From NCBI GenBank assembly GCA_016713625.1, contig JADJOT010000010.1:248001-312000 (forward strand): 64,000 bases of DNA, written 5' to 3'. This document shows, one piece after another, positions 9,625 through 19,012 of this stretch (the stretch's first letter is position 1; the number at the start of each line of letters is the position of its first letter). A program made the translations under genes and the position numbers. A model generated the notes under the pieces. The model saw only the letters and a list, made by a program, of their open reading frames with translations, was not told the origin of the DNA and made no database searches. Origin of the DNA: Candidatus Accumulibacter affinis (lineage in GTDB: Bacteria; Pseudomonadota; Gammaproteobacteria; Burkholderiales; Rhodocyclaceae).

Positions 9625-10285
9625 GGCGCTGGCGAACTGCCTGCGCGGCCTCTACGTGGTGACCCCGGAAGGGCTGCCCGGGGCGATGCTGCTGGAACAG
9701 GTCGGCGCTGCTTTGAGGGGGGGGGCGTTGATCGTCCAGTATCGTGACAAGAGTGGTGATGATGCCCGACGTGCCGAAACCGCCCGCGCCTTGCTGAGAC
9801 TGTGCAGGCAGTTCGCAGCGCGCCTGCTGATCAATGACGATCTCGATCTGGCGCTGGCGGTTGATGCTGATGGATTGCATCTCGGGGCAGCCGACGGTGA
9901 CCTGCAGGCAGCGCGGCAGGCGCTGCGCCCCGGCGCCTGGCTCGGCGCCTCGTGTTATGCCGATTTCGAACGTGCGCGTGCGGCGGTCTCGGCGGGCGCC
10001 GATTATGTCGCTTTCGGAGCCGTCCATCGGTCAGCGACCAAGCCGCAGGCCGCGCGCGCGCCGCTGGCGCTGTTCAGCCGCTGCCGCAGCGAGCTGCGGG
10101 TGCCGGCCTGTGCCATCGGCGGCATTACCCTGGCTAACGCCGGGCCCTTGCTTGCCGCCGGCGCCGATCTGCTGGCGGTGATTACCGACCTGTTCGAGGC
10201 GCCTGATGTGGCGGCTCGCGCGGCGGCCTATCAACATCTGTTCGAGGGAGAGCATCGTGAGTACCCGCAGTCAGCAACTATTTGA
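9617..10285 (+). CDS. thiE: Thiamine-phosphate synthase
   Basis: Joins HMP-PP with thiazole phosphate to give thiamine monophosphate; cytoplasmic. 222 residues from ATG 9617, which overlaps the thiD stop. TIM-barrel landmarks: GLYVVTPEG, IVQYRDKSGDDAR, RLLINDDLDLALAVDADGLHLG, LGASCYADFERA, DYVAFGAVHRSATKP and CAIGGITLANAGPLLAAGADLLAVI. The next gene, hemL, starts inside its last 29 bases. Confidence 0.94.
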   Translation: MAEALANCLRGLYVVTPEGLPGAMLLEQVGAALRGGALIVQYRDKSGDDARRAETARALLRLCRQFAARLLINDDLDLALAVDADGLHLGAADGDLQAARQALRPGAWLGASCYADFERARAAVSAGADYVAFGAVHRSATKPQAARAPLALFSRCRSELRVPACAIGGITLANAGPLLAAGADLLAVITDLFEAPDVAARAAAYQHLFEGEHREYPQSATI

Positions 10286-11537
10286 GCGTGCGCAGCAGCA
10301 CATCCCGGGCGGTGTCAATTCTCCCGTACGGGCGTTTCGCTCGGTCGGCGGTACGCCGCGCTTTTTTGCCGCCGGTTCCGGTTCCCGCGTCATCGATGTC
10401 GATGGGCAGAGCTATCTTGACTACGTCGGTTCCTGGGGGCCGTTGATTCTGGGGCACGCGCATCCCGAGGTGGTCGCGGCCGTCCAGCAGGCAGCGCTCA
10501 AAGGACTGTCCTTCGGCGCGCCGACCGAGGGCGAGGTCGAGATGGCCGAACTGCTGTGCGCCTTGATGCCTTCCCTCGAAATGGTTCGTCTGGTCAGTTC
10601 CGGGACCGAAGCGACGATGAGTGCGATCCGCCTGGCCCGCGGCTTTACCGGGCGCGACCTGCTGATCAAGTTCGAAGGCTGTTATCACGGGCATTCCGAC
10701 AGCCTGCTGGTGAAGGCTGGTTCGGGAATGCTGACCTTCGGCAATCCGAGTTCCGGCGGTGTGCCTGCTGACTTCGTCAGGCACACCCTGGTCCTCGACT
10801 ACAACGACAGCGCTGGCCTGGCGGCGGCGTTTGCCGAGCACGGACCGAGGATTGCCGCAGTGATCGTCGAAGCGGTCGCCGGTAACATGAACCTGATCGC
10901 GCCACGCCCCGAATTCCTCCGCAGCATGCGCGAACTCTGCAGTCGCCACGGCTCGGTGCTGATTTTTGACGAGGTGATGACCGGTTTCCGCGTCGGCCCC
11001 AGGGGTGCACAAGGCCTCTACGGCGTCACGCCCGACCTGACGACCCTCGGCAAGGTGATTGGTGGCGGCATGCCGGTGGGCGCTTTTGGCGGGCGGCGCG
11101 AGATCATGGCGAGGATCGCACCGCTCGGCCCGGTTTACCAGGCGGGTACCCTGTCGGGCAATCCGGTCGCTGTTGCCGCCGGCCTGGCGACCTTGAGACT
11201 TTTGCAGGCCGATGGCTTTTACGCGCTGCTGGCGCAACGCAGCCGGCAACTCACCGATGGCCTCGCTGCGGCAGCCAGCAAACACGGGATCGCGTTCTCG
11301 GCGCAATCAATCGGGGGCATGTTCGGTCTCTATTTCCGTTCCGCTTGCCCGCAGAGCTACGCCGAGGTGATGGAATGTGACACCCAGGCCTTCAGTCGTT
11401 TTTTCCATGCCATGCTCGACGCCGGCCACTATTTCGCACCCTCGGCCTTCGAGGCCGGTTTTGTCTCGATGGCGCACAGCGAGGCGGATATCGCGGCCAC
11501 GCTGGCCGCAGCCGACGCCGCTTTCAGCGCCTGGTGA
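10257..11537 (+). CDS. hemL: Glutamate-1-semialdehyde 2,1-aminomutase
   Basis: PLP enzyme of the C5 pathway that converts glutamate-1-semialdehyde to 5-aminolevulinate for tetrapyrrole synthesis. 426 residues from GTG 10257, preceded by GAGGGAGAG and giving MSTRSQQLFERAQQHIPGGVNSPVRAF, the standard N-terminus. Further signatures: VSSGTEATMSAIRLARG, YHGHSDSLL, LIFDEVMTGFRVG, and the PLP-lysine segment TTLGKVIGGGMPVGAFGG. Coupled to thiE upstream and to sugE downstream (stop and start overlap). Confidence 0.96.
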   Translation: MSTRSQQLFERAQQHIPGGVNSPVRAFRSVGGTPRFFAAGSGSRVIDVDGQSYLDYVGSWGPLILGHAHPEVVAAVQQAALKGLSFGAPTEGEVEMAELLCALMPSLEMVRLVSSGTEATMSAIRLARGFTGRDLLIKFEGCYHGHSDSLLVKAGSGMLTFGNPSSGGVPADFVRHTLVLDYNDSAGLAAAFAEHGPRIAAVIVEAVAGNMNLIAPRPEFLRSMRELCSRHGSVLIFDEVMTGFRVGPRGAQGLYGVTPDLTTLGKVIGGGMPVGAFGGRREIMARIAPLGPVYQAGTLSGNPVAVAAGLATLRLLQADGFYALLAQRSRQLTDGLAAAASKHGIAFSAQSIGGMFGLYFRSACPQSYAEVMECDTQAFSRFFHAMLDAGHYFAPSAFEAGFVSMAHSEADIAATLAAADAAFSAW

Positions 11538-11878
11538 TGAGCGCTCCAGCGGCCTGGGCCGTGCTGGTGGTTGCTGGACTGTTCGAGGTTGGCTGGGCGG
11601 TTGGCCTGAAATACACCGACGGCTTTTCCCGCTTCTGGCCCAGCTTGTGGACCCTGCTGGCGATGGCGGTTTCAGTAAGTCTGCTGGGTCTGTCGCTGAA
11701 GACCTTGCCGATCGGCACCGCCTATGCCGTATGGACCGGCATCGGCGCGGTCGGAACGGCGATTCTCGGCATGTTCCTTTTCGGCGAGTCGCGAGATGCG
11801 GCTCGTCTGGCCTGCATTGCCCTGATCGTTGCTGGCATCGTCGGTCTCAAGCTGGTGACGCCGACCGGCCGCGGCTGA
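11537..11878 (+). CDS. sugE: SMR-family efflux protein, SugE/Gdx type
   Basis: Four-helix small multidrug resistance protein, 113 residues, inner membrane. Helix 1 carries the essential glutamate in LFEVGWAVGLKYTDGF; later helices read as WTLLAMAVSVSLLGLSL, GTAYAVWTGIGAVGTAILG and ACIALIVAGIVGLKL. The GLKYTDGF signature is that of the SugE/Gdx branch, several members of which export guanidinium. ATG 11537 overlaps the hemL stop by one base. I do not see a guanidine riboswitch upstream, as the space is filled by hemL. Confidence 0.88.
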   Translation: MSAPAAWAVLVVAGLFEVGWAVGLKYTDGFSRFWPSLWTLLAMAVSVSLLGLSLKTLPIGTAYAVWTGIGAVGTAILGMFLFGESRDAARLACIALIVAGIVGLKLVTPTGRG

Positions 11879-11919
11879 ATCCTCGTCTCGTCAGCGGCGG
11901 CTTTCGCGCCAGCATTAAC

Positions 11920-13374
11920 TCAGAGCGTGCTGCCGTGACTCCGGCTTTTCGTCTTGCGATTCGAGAAGAACCGCAGACCGGCATAGGTCAGGCCGCCGAC
12001 AGCGACCATGGCGGCGACAAAGCCGGTGTAGGCAATTGGCCAGGGTATTCCCTCCGTCATCATCGAGAACTCGGACATGCCGCCAATGCCGGCCAGCACG
12101 TTGATTGGCATGAACACCACGCTGAGGATCGTCAGCCGCTTGATGTCCTTGTTCTGGTTGATGTTGATCGCGCTGTCGGTGGCGTCCATCAGGAAGTTGA
12201 TCTTGTTGAACAGGAAGGCGGTATGGCCGTCGAGCGATTCGATGTCGCGCAGGATCTCGCGCACGTCGTTATGCTGCAGGTCGGACAGGACCTTGCCGCG
12301 CAGCAGGAAGGACAAGGCGCGGCGGGTATCGAGGACGCTGCGGCGAGTGCGACCGTTGAGGTCTTCCGCTTCGGCAATCGCCGCGAGGATCTCGGCCGCC
12401 TGGCTGTCGCTGATGCGCGAGCGCAAGACCTGCGTGCCGACTTTCTCCAGCCCGGCATAGACGTCCTCAAGCGCATTGGCCGAGTACTCCACGTCGGCCG
12501 CATACAGATCAAGGAGAACGTCCTTGCCATCGGTCACGTAGCCGGGGCGGGTGCGCGCGCGCGCCCTCTGCAGACGAAATACCGGGAGTTCTTCGGTGCG
12601 GACGCTGAAGAGGATTTCGTTGTGCAGAATCAGGGCCACCGGGACGTTGCGCGACTCTTCCCTGGTGTCGAGCAGAAAGTCGGAGTGCAGATGGACTTCG
12701 CCGTCGTCCTCGACATAAAAGCGCGCGCTCGCCTCCAGGTCTGTCAGGCTACCCGGGTCCGGGATCTCGACGTCATACAGGCTGCCGATCCAGCCGCGAA
12801 TTTTCTTGGTTGGCGCAATCAGGTCCACCCAGATCGGACTGACGCCCTTCAGGTCCTGGGGGCTGTTGACGGCGATCTGGCGCAGTCGACCTTCGCGCAG
12901 TTCGAAAGCCGTGATCGACGTTTTCTCGTTGCGGTAGTGGCTGTCATCGATCAACTCCTCGAGCACCTCGTCGGAAAGCAGTGCCAGGATCGGGTCGGCG
13001 CCTTCCTTGACTTCATCCCAGACGACCAGGCGCTCATTTGCCTCCAGTGACTCGATGATGTAGGCGACTTCCTTCGGCGGCATCAGCTTGAGCTTCTGGC
13101 GAAGCTCCTTGCGGTACTGGTGCTGAATTTCGACGCTCGCCTGGTCGAGGTTGGGCGTCCCCTGCTCGCGCACCAGTGGCGCGACCAGTTCCTCCACCCG
13201 CTTCTGCAGCGAGAGCAGCGAACGGACTTCGCTGAGGTGCACGTCGGCGATACCCTGTTGCAGGATTTCCGGGGTAGTCAGTTTCTGGTTCTCGCCGCCC
13301 ACGGAGTCGACTCCCTGATGAGGAGGTGAATAATCGAAGGGCGCGATTCTAGCACCGCTCGACGGGGCAGACAT
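11920..13374 (-). CDS. corA: CorA-like divalent cation transporter
   Basis: Inner-membrane channel-type transporter for Mg2+ or related cations. A long acidic, helical cytoplasmic N-domain is followed by the long stalk helix and two C-terminal membrane segments (LTILSVVFMPINVLAGIGGM and WPIAYTGFVAAMVAVGGLTYAGL). The pore-loop signature is GMS where classical CorA has GMN; the YGMEF/GMN loop tolerates substitutions in subfamilies, so ion selectivity is uncertain. ATG 13374 gives 484 residues but lacks a clear ribosome site. GTG at 13302, preceded by GGGAG, would give 460 residues and may be the true start. Convergent with sugE. Confidence 0.85.
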   Translation of the reverse strand: MSAPSSGARIAPFDYSPPHQGVDSVGGENQKLTTPEILQQGIADVHLSEVRSLLSLQKRVEELVAPLVREQGTPNLDQASVEIQHQYRKELRQKLKLMPPKEVAYIIESLEANERLVVWDEVKEGADPILALLSDEVLEELIDDSHYRNEKTSITAFELREGRLRQIAVNSPQDLKGVSPIWVDLIAPTKKIRGWIGSLYDVEIPDPGSLTDLEASARFYVEDDGEVHLHSDFLLDTREESRNVPVALILHNEILFSVRTEELPVFRLQRARARTRPGYVTDGKDVLLDLYAADVEYSANALEDVYAGLEKVGTQVLRSRISDSQAAEILAAIAEAEDLNGRTRRSVLDTRRALSFLLRGKVLSDLQHNDVREILRDIESLDGHTAFLFNKINFLMDATDSAININQNKDIKRLTILSVVFMPINVLAGIGGMSEFSMMTEGIPWPIAYTGFVAAMVAVGGLTYAGLRFFSNRKTKSRSHGSTL

Positions 13375-13657
13375 ACCGTTTTGGCGCTTTATCGGGCATT
13401 TGCAACGCATTGGCATCGTTTCTACAAGAAATCCCAGCCAGCGGCTTGCCGCCGATCACGCGGCCGCAACTGGTGCGTGTCAAGCGTCCATGCGGGTCGG
13501 AAAATGGTGTGGTCGAGGTACCCAGCAACCATCATGAAGGCGGCAGCGAGGAACGCTCCTGGAGCGTGGATCTGTGAGAAGATCGCCACCTGGATGACCG
13601 GTTGTCGGAGCAGCGCAGCACCGGCAGGCGCGACAGCAGGGCAATTCCGGAGGGACA
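13375..13657 (+). promoter_or_regulatory. Leader region of kup1 with a short motif shared with the kup2 leader
   Basis: About 280 bases between divergent corA and kup1, with no convincing ORF. The 15-mer at 13569-13583 (GATCTGTGAGAAGAT) recurs at 15644-15658 upstream of kup2 with one change (GATCTGTGAGAAAAT). Each lies roughly 80-90 bases before its start codon. This may be a duplicated promoter or operator, or simply residue of the tandem duplication. No riboswitch fold is evident by eye. Confidence 0.35.
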
Positions 13658-15559
13658 GTGACTGCAGAGGATGCGCCGAACGGCGAGAAGGCAGGTCTGG
13701 CGACGACCGCACTGGCGGCGATGGGGGTCGTCTTTGGCGACATCGGCACCAGCCCGCTGTATACCGTCAAGGAAGTGTTTGGCGGTCACCATCCGCTGCC
13801 GATCACCGCCGACAACGTGCTGGGGATTCTCTCGCTGGTCTTCTGGGCGCTGACGATTACCGTTTCCCTGAAGTACGTCGTGTTCATCATGCGGGCGGAC
13901 AACAAGGGCGAGGGTGGCATCATGGCGCTGACGGCACTGGCGCTGCGTACGGCGAATGCTTCGCCACGAGTTCTCTGGCTGATGTCGGCCCTCGGTATTT
14001 TCGGCGCTGCGCTCTTTTACGGCGATGCCGTGATCACGCCGGCGATGTCGGTCCTGTCGGCGGTCGAGGGACTCGAAGTCGCGACGCCGCTGCTCAAGCC
14101 CTACGTCTTGCCAATCACCGTTGCCATCCTGGTCGTCCTGTTCGTTTTTCAGCGCCACGGCACGGCTGCCGTCGGGGCGCTGTTCGGTCCGTTGATGATG
14201 TTCTGGTTCGCCACCCTCGGCGGGCTTGGCCTGTGGAACGTGATCCAGTATCCGGCCGTGCTGGCCGCCATCAATCCCTGCTATGCGTTCGCCTTTATCA
14301 TTGAACATCGGGGCCTGGCTTTCCTGGCGCTGGGTTCGGTGGTGCTGGCGATCACCGGCGGCGAAGCGCTCTACGCCGACATGGGCCACTTCGGCCGCCG
14401 GGCGATCAAGTGGGCCTGGTTCGCTTTCGTCTTTCCGCTGCTCTACCTCAACTACCTCGGCCAGGGAGCGCTGATTCTCAACGATCCGAAGACGATCGAA
14501 AATCCTTTCTTTCTCATGGCGCCGAGTGCGGTGCTGCTGATCCCGCTGGTGGTGGTGGCTACCATCGCCACGGTGATCGCTTCGCAGGCGGTGATTTCAG
14601 GAGCATTTTCGCTGACCAGCCAGGCGATGCAGCTGGGCTACTGCCCGCGCATCCAGGTCAACTTCACATCGGAGCGTGAAAAGGGCCAGATCTATGTTCC
14701 GAACATCAACTGGCTTCTCCTGCTGGCGGTGATCATCGTCGTGCTGGGTTTCCGGTCGTCGTCGAACCTGGCGTCGGCCTATGGCATTGCGGTGACCCTG
14801 ACGATGATGATCGACACCATCCTGGCCTTCGTCGTCGTGCGCGCGCTGTGGAAATGGAACTGGCCGCGTGCGGCGCTCTTCCTGTTGTTTTTTGTCGTCG
14901 TCGACTTTGCTTTCTTCGCGGCCAATGTGACCAAGGTCTTCGATGGCGGCTGGTTTCCGCTGGCGCTGGGTTTGTCGGTCTTTGTCCTGCTGTCCACCTG
15001 GAAGCGCGGTCGCCAACTGCTGCAGGAAAGGTTGCGCCGGGATGCGATGCCACTCGATGCCTTTCTTGCCAGCATCTCTGCGGAGGTGCCGCAGCGGGTC
15101 GAGGGTACCGGCGTCTTCCTGACCGCGCACCCCCAGGGCGTGCCCCGGGCCATGCTGCATAATCTGAATCACAACAAGGTGTTGCACCAACGGGTGGTGC
15201 TGCTGCAAGTGGTCAACGAAGACGTGCCGCATGTCCCCGAAAGCGAACGTGTTCGTGTCGAGACGCTGCCGGCGGGATTTCATCGGGTGTTCGTCCGTTA
15301 CGGCTTCAAGGACGACCCGCACCTGCCACGTGCCATGCAGCTATGCGCGGACCAGGGACTAAGCTTCGAGATGATGGAGACGTCGTTCTTCCTCGGGCGC
15401 GAGACCGTCGTTCGCCTGCCTCTTGCCACGCGTCCGCAGATGGCGCGCTGGCGCCAGATACTCTTCAACTGGATGTTCCGCAACGCGGACACGGCAACCG
15501 CTTTCTTCAAGATACCTCCCAACCGTGTCGTCGAACTTGGTTCGCAAGTCGAGTTGTAG
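13658..15559 (+). CDS. kup: Kup-type low-affinity potassium transporter, copy 1
   Basis: Kup/HAK/KT potassium:proton symporter, 633 residues, inner membrane with about 12 helices and a cytoplasmic C-terminal domain. Signature N-terminus: LAAMGVVFGDIGTSPLYTVKEVFGGHH, then KYVVFIMRADNKGEGGIMAL, ITGGEALYADMGHFGR, LNYLGQGALIL and PRIQVNFTSEREKGQIYVPNINW. Start is GTG 13658 after CCGGAGGG, giving MTAEDAPNGEKAG. It is followed by a close paralogue at 15736. The two proteins agree at the great majority of positions, diverging mainly in the C-terminal domain. Confidence 0.94.
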   Translation: MTAEDAPNGEKAGLATTALAAMGVVFGDIGTSPLYTVKEVFGGHHPLPITADNVLGILSLVFWALTITVSLKYVVFIMRADNKGEGGIMALTALALRTANASPRVLWLMSALGIFGAALFYGDAVITPAMSVLSAVEGLEVATPLLKPYVLPITVAILVVLFVFQRHGTAAVGALFGPLMMFWFATLGGLGLWNVIQYPAVLAAINPCYAFAFIIEHRGLAFLALGSVVLAITGGEALYADMGHFGRRAIKWAWFAFVFPLLYLNYLGQGALILNDPKTIENPFFLMAPSAVLLIPLVVVATIATVIASQAVISGAFSLTSQAMQLGYCPRIQVNFTSEREKGQIYVPNINWLLLLAVIIVVLGFRSSSNLASAYGIAVTLTMMIDTILAFVVVRALWKWNWPRAALFLLFFVVVDFAFFAANVTKVFDGGWFPLALGLSVFVLLSTWKRGRQLLQERLRRDAMPLDAFLASISAEVPQRVEGTGVFLTAHPQGVPRAMLHNLNHNKVLHQRVVLLQVVNEDVPHVPESERVRVETLPAGFHRVFVRYGFKDDPHLPRAMQLCADQGLSFEMMETSFFLGRETVVRLPLATRPQMARWRQILFNWMFRNADTATAFFKIPPNRVVELGSQVEL

Positions 15560-15735
15560 TCGTTGGCACGGTGCCCGCGTTCAGCGGACGGCTGGCCGCG
15601 GACCTCTCTCCTGGCGCCTCTCGATGCTGCGATGGTAGTCCCTGATCTGTGAGAAAATGACAGGCTGCGCGAAACGCTCTCAGCTAGCGACAGAAAAAAT
15701 CGCGGCATCGATCAAAGGCACTTCCGGGAGGGGAA

Positions 15736-17640
15736 ATGACAGCAGAGAACGCACCGCACGGCGAGAAGTCGGGGCTGGCGGCTACCGCACTGGCGGCGAT
15801 GGGCGTGGTTTTTGGCGACATCGGCACCAGTCCGCTGTACACGGTGAAGGAGGTCTTTGGCGGTCACCATCCGCTGGCGGTCACTCCCGAGAACGTGCTG
15901 GGTATCCTCTCGCTGGTTTTCTGGGCACTGACGATCACCGTTTCGCTGAAGTATGTCGTGTTCATCATGCGCGCCGACAACAAGGGCGAAGGCGGTATCA
16001 TGGCGTTGACCGCACTGGCGCTGCGTACGGCGAATGCGTCGCCGCGAATGCTCTGGCTGATGTCGGCGCTGGGAATCTTCGGCGCCGCGTTGTTCTATGG
16101 CGACGCCGTGATTACCCCGGCGATGTCGGTTCTGTCCGCGGTCGAAGGGCTCGAAGTGGCGACGCCCCTGCTTACTCCTTACGTCCTGCCAATCTCGGTC
16201 AGCATCCTGGTGGTTCTGTTTTTCTTTCAGCGGCACGGCACGGCGGCCGTCGGTGCGCTGTTCGGCCCGATCATGATGTTCTGGTTCGCCACCCTCGGCA
16301 TGCTCGGCCTATGGAACGTGATCCAGTACCCTGCAGTGCTGGCGGCGATCAACCCCTGGTATGCAGTGGCGTTTTTCATCGAGAATCGAGGTCTCGCCTA
16401 CCTGGCGCTCGGCTCGGTGGTGCTGGCGATTACCGGCGGCGAAGCGCTCTACGCCGACATGGGCCATTTCGGCCGCCGTGCCATCAAGTGGGCCTGGTTC
16501 TCGTTTGTCTTCCCACTGCTCTACCTGAATTACCTCGGTCAAGGCGCGTTGATCCTCAACGACCCGAAGGCGATCGAGAACCCCTTCTTCATGATGGCGC
16601 CGAGTGAGCTGCTGGTGATCCCGCTCGTCGTGCTGGCCACGACAGCGACGGTGATCGCCTCGCAGGCGGTGATTTCCGGCGCCTTTTCGCTGACCAGCCA
16701 GGCCATGCAGTTGGGTTACTGCCCGCGCATCCAGGTGAAGTTCACCTCCGAGCGCGAGAAGGGCCAGATTTACGTCCCGAACATCAACTGGCTGCTCCTG
16801 CTGACGGTGATCATTGTCGTACTCGGGTTCCGGTCGTCGACCAACCTGGCTTCGGCCTACGGTATTGCCGTCACCCTGACGATGATGATCGATACCATCC
16901 TCGCCTTTGTCGTGGTGCACTCACTGTGGAAGTGGAGCTGGCCACGCGCCGCACTGTTTCTGGTCTTTTTCGTCGCCGTCGACTTTGCTTTCTTCTCGGC
17001 CAATGTGATCAAGATTCTCGATGGTGGCTGGTTCCCGCTGACCCTCGGTTTCGCGGTGTTTGCGCTGCTGTCCACCTGGCGGCTCGGTCGCAAACTGCTC
17101 TACGAAAAGTTGAAGCAGGATTCGATCCCACTCGAGGCCTTCATTGCCAGCATCGCGACGGGCGGACCACACCGCGTCGACGGCACCGGTGTCTTCCTGA
17201 CCGCCGACCCCGACAGCGTGCCGCGTGCCCTCCTCCACAACCTGTATCATAACAAGGTCTTGCACGAGCGGGTGGTGCTGCTCAACGTGATTGGCGAAGA
17301 CGTGCCGCATGTCCCGGAAAGCGAGCGCGTGGGCGTCGAAGCGCTGGCGGCCGGATTTCATCGCGTCTTCGTCCGCTACGGTTTCAAGGATGATCCCGAC
17401 CTACCACTGGCCATGGATCTGTGTGCGGCGTACGGCCTCGACTTCGAGATGATGGAAACCTCGTTCTTCCTCGGTCGCGAGACGGTGGTCAGCATCCCGA
17501 TTTCCAAGCGTTCGCGAATGGCGCAATGGCGGCAGATCCTGTTTACCTGGATGTTCCGCAACGCCGATACGGCGACCGCCTTCTTCAAACTTCCACCCAA
17601 CCGGGTCGTCGAACTTGGCGCGCAGGTCGAACTGTCCTAG
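15736..17640 (+). CDS. kup: Kup-type potassium transporter, copy 2 (tandem paralogue)
   Basis: 634 residues from ATG 15736, preceded by GGGAGGGG. The same family signatures as copy 1 are intact (GVVFGDIGTSPLYTVKEVF, ADNKGEGGIMALTAL, TGGEALYADMGHFGR, PRIQVKFTSEREKGQIY), and the last residues PPNRVVELGAQVEL are also shared. Tandem kup genes are frequent in polyphosphate-accumulating and other betaproteobacteria; potassium is the counter-ion of polyphosphate, which could explain the dosage, but that link is inference. Confidence 0.94.
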   Translation: MTAENAPHGEKSGLAATALAAMGVVFGDIGTSPLYTVKEVFGGHHPLAVTPENVLGILSLVFWALTITVSLKYVVFIMRADNKGEGGIMALTALALRTANASPRMLWLMSALGIFGAALFYGDAVITPAMSVLSAVEGLEVATPLLTPYVLPISVSILVVLFFFQRHGTAAVGALFGPIMMFWFATLGMLGLWNVIQYPAVLAAINPWYAVAFFIENRGLAYLALGSVVLAITGGEALYADMGHFGRRAIKWAWFSFVFPLLYLNYLGQGALILNDPKAIENPFFMMAPSELLVIPLVVLATTATVIASQAVISGAFSLTSQAMQLGYCPRIQVKFTSEREKGQIYVPNINWLLLLTVIIVVLGFRSSTNLASAYGIAVTLTMMIDTILAFVVVHSLWKWSWPRAALFLVFFVAVDFAFFSANVIKILDGGWFPLTLGFAVFALLSTWRLGRKLLYEKLKQDSIPLEAFIASIATGGPHRVDGTGVFLTADPDSVPRALLHNLYHNKVLHERVVLLNVIGEDVPHVPESERVGVEALAAGFHRVFVRYGFKDDPDLPLAMDLCAAYGLDFEMMETSFFLGRETVVSIPISKRSRMAQWRQILFTWMFRNADTATAFFKLPPNRVVELGAQVELS

Positions 17641-17667
17641 CCCTCTGTCGCTGCACGGGGTGAGACC

Positions 17668-19005
17668 ATGAGCTGCGGGAGACTTTTCACGACCGTGCTG
17701 ACGCTCGGCCTGGCTGCCAGCGCAATGGCGGCCGACAATCTGCCGCCGACCCCCACCGAGCTGGGCAGTATCCGCCGCAACGAGCAAGGTCGGCTGGAGG
17801 TGATCCCGACGCCTGCCGCCGCTCAGACCGCCTCGCCGCCGACGCCTGACAGCCTGGGGGGCGGGCGGGCGTTGGGCAAGGTCCGCGAGGACAAGGCGGC
17901 GAGCGCTGCCACTGGCGGTCGGAAGATCGTCGTCGGCCCTCTGGAAAGGGTCAGAAGCATCCAGGAAGCGGCACGCCTCGCGCGTGACGGCGACACCATC
18001 GAAATCCTGCCCGGCGAGTACCGGCAACAGGCCGTCGTCTGGACCCAAGGCAGGCTGACCATCAAGGGTATTGGCAAACGCCCGCTGCTGCTTGCCGACG
18101 GGGCCAACGCAGAAGGCAAGGCGCTGTGGGTGGTGCGCAACAGCGAGATGCTCATCGAAAACATCGAATTCAGAGGGGTGCGCGTCCCGGACGGCAATGG
18201 CGCCGGGATACGCTTTGAAAGCGGCCATCTGAAGGTCGTTCGTTGCGCCTTCTTCGACAACGAGATGGGCATCCTCACCGGCGGTGTTGCGGATAGCGTG
18301 CTCGATATTGAAGACAGCGAGTTTGGCGAAGCTCCGCAGCACGCCGGCTTACTGCACCACCTGCTCTATGTCGGCACCATCGCCCGGCTGAGCGTCCGGG
18401 GTAGCCGCTTCCAGCAAGGCTTTCGTGGGCACCTGATCAAGTCCCGCGCACGCGAAAGTTCGATTCTCTACAACATGATCGTCGACGGGGTCGGCGGCAG
18501 CGCCTCGTACGAGCTCGAGTTTCCCAATGGCGGGCTGGCTTGGGTGATTGGCAACGTCATCGGCCAGAGTGCCACGACCGATAATCCGGACCTGATTTCC
18601 TATGGTGCCGAAGGCCCGCGCTGGCCGGACAACGCACTCTATCTGGCGCACAACACGCTGGTGCTGGACGAGCGGCCGGGGGGCCGTTTCCTGCACCTCT
18701 GGTCTGATCGTATGCCGCCGGGAACCGAGGTATGGGCAATCAACAACCTGCTGGTTGGCCGCGACGCTTTCGCGCCGAAGGCCCCGGGTCGCCATGACGG
18801 CAACCAGCTGGTTGACCGGGCGGCGTTGATCGACGCGGCTGCACTGGCATTCGCCTTGCCGGGCAACTCGCCCTTGCGGGGTAAGGCCCGACCGCCGGGC
18901 TTTGTTCGCCAGCAGAGTCTGGCGCCGAGCGCCGAGTTTCGCCTGCCCATCGGAACTCGTTCGTTGCCCGCCGGCAAACCGCTGTCAGCGGGGGCGCTGC
19001 AGTAA
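17668..19005 (+). CDS. Secreted right-handed beta-helix protein of unknown function
   Basis: 445 residues with an N-terminal signal peptide (MSCGRLFTTVLTLGLAASAMA then ADN). A low-complexity Pro/Thr/Ala segment to about residue 90 is followed by a parallel beta-helix region: IQEAARLARDGDTIEILPGEY, LTIKGIGKRPLLLADG, MLIENIEFRGVRV, LKVVRCAFFDNEMGI, ARLSVRGSRFQQGFRGHLIKS, YNMIVDGVGG and YLAHNTLVLDE. Such repeats occur in pectate-lyase-like and NosD-like proteins; I see no catalytic set that would name an enzyme. Likely periplasmic or exported. It is 28 bases after kup2 and convergent with dsbD, 7 bases apart. Confidence 0.82.
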   Translation: MSCGRLFTTVLTLGLAASAMAADNLPPTPTELGSIRRNEQGRLEVIPTPAAAQTASPPTPDSLGGGRALGKVREDKAASAATGGRKIVVGPLERVRSIQEAARLARDGDTIEILPGEYRQQAVVWTQGRLTIKGIGKRPLLLADGANAEGKALWVVRNSEMLIENIEFRGVRVPDGNGAGIRFESGHLKVVRCAFFDNEMGILTGGVADSVLDIEDSEFGEAPQHAGLLHHLLYVGTIARLSVRGSRFQQGFRGHLIKSRARESSILYNMIVDGVGGSASYELEFPNGGLAWVIGNVIGQSATTDNPDLISYGAEGPRWPDNALYLAHNTLVLDERPGGRFLHLWSDRMPPGTEVWAINNLLVGRDAFAPKAPGRHDGNQLVDRAALIDAAALAFALPGNSPLRGKARPPGFVRQQSLAPSAEFRLPIGTRSLPAGKPLSAGALQ

Positions 19006-19012
19006 AGCGGAT

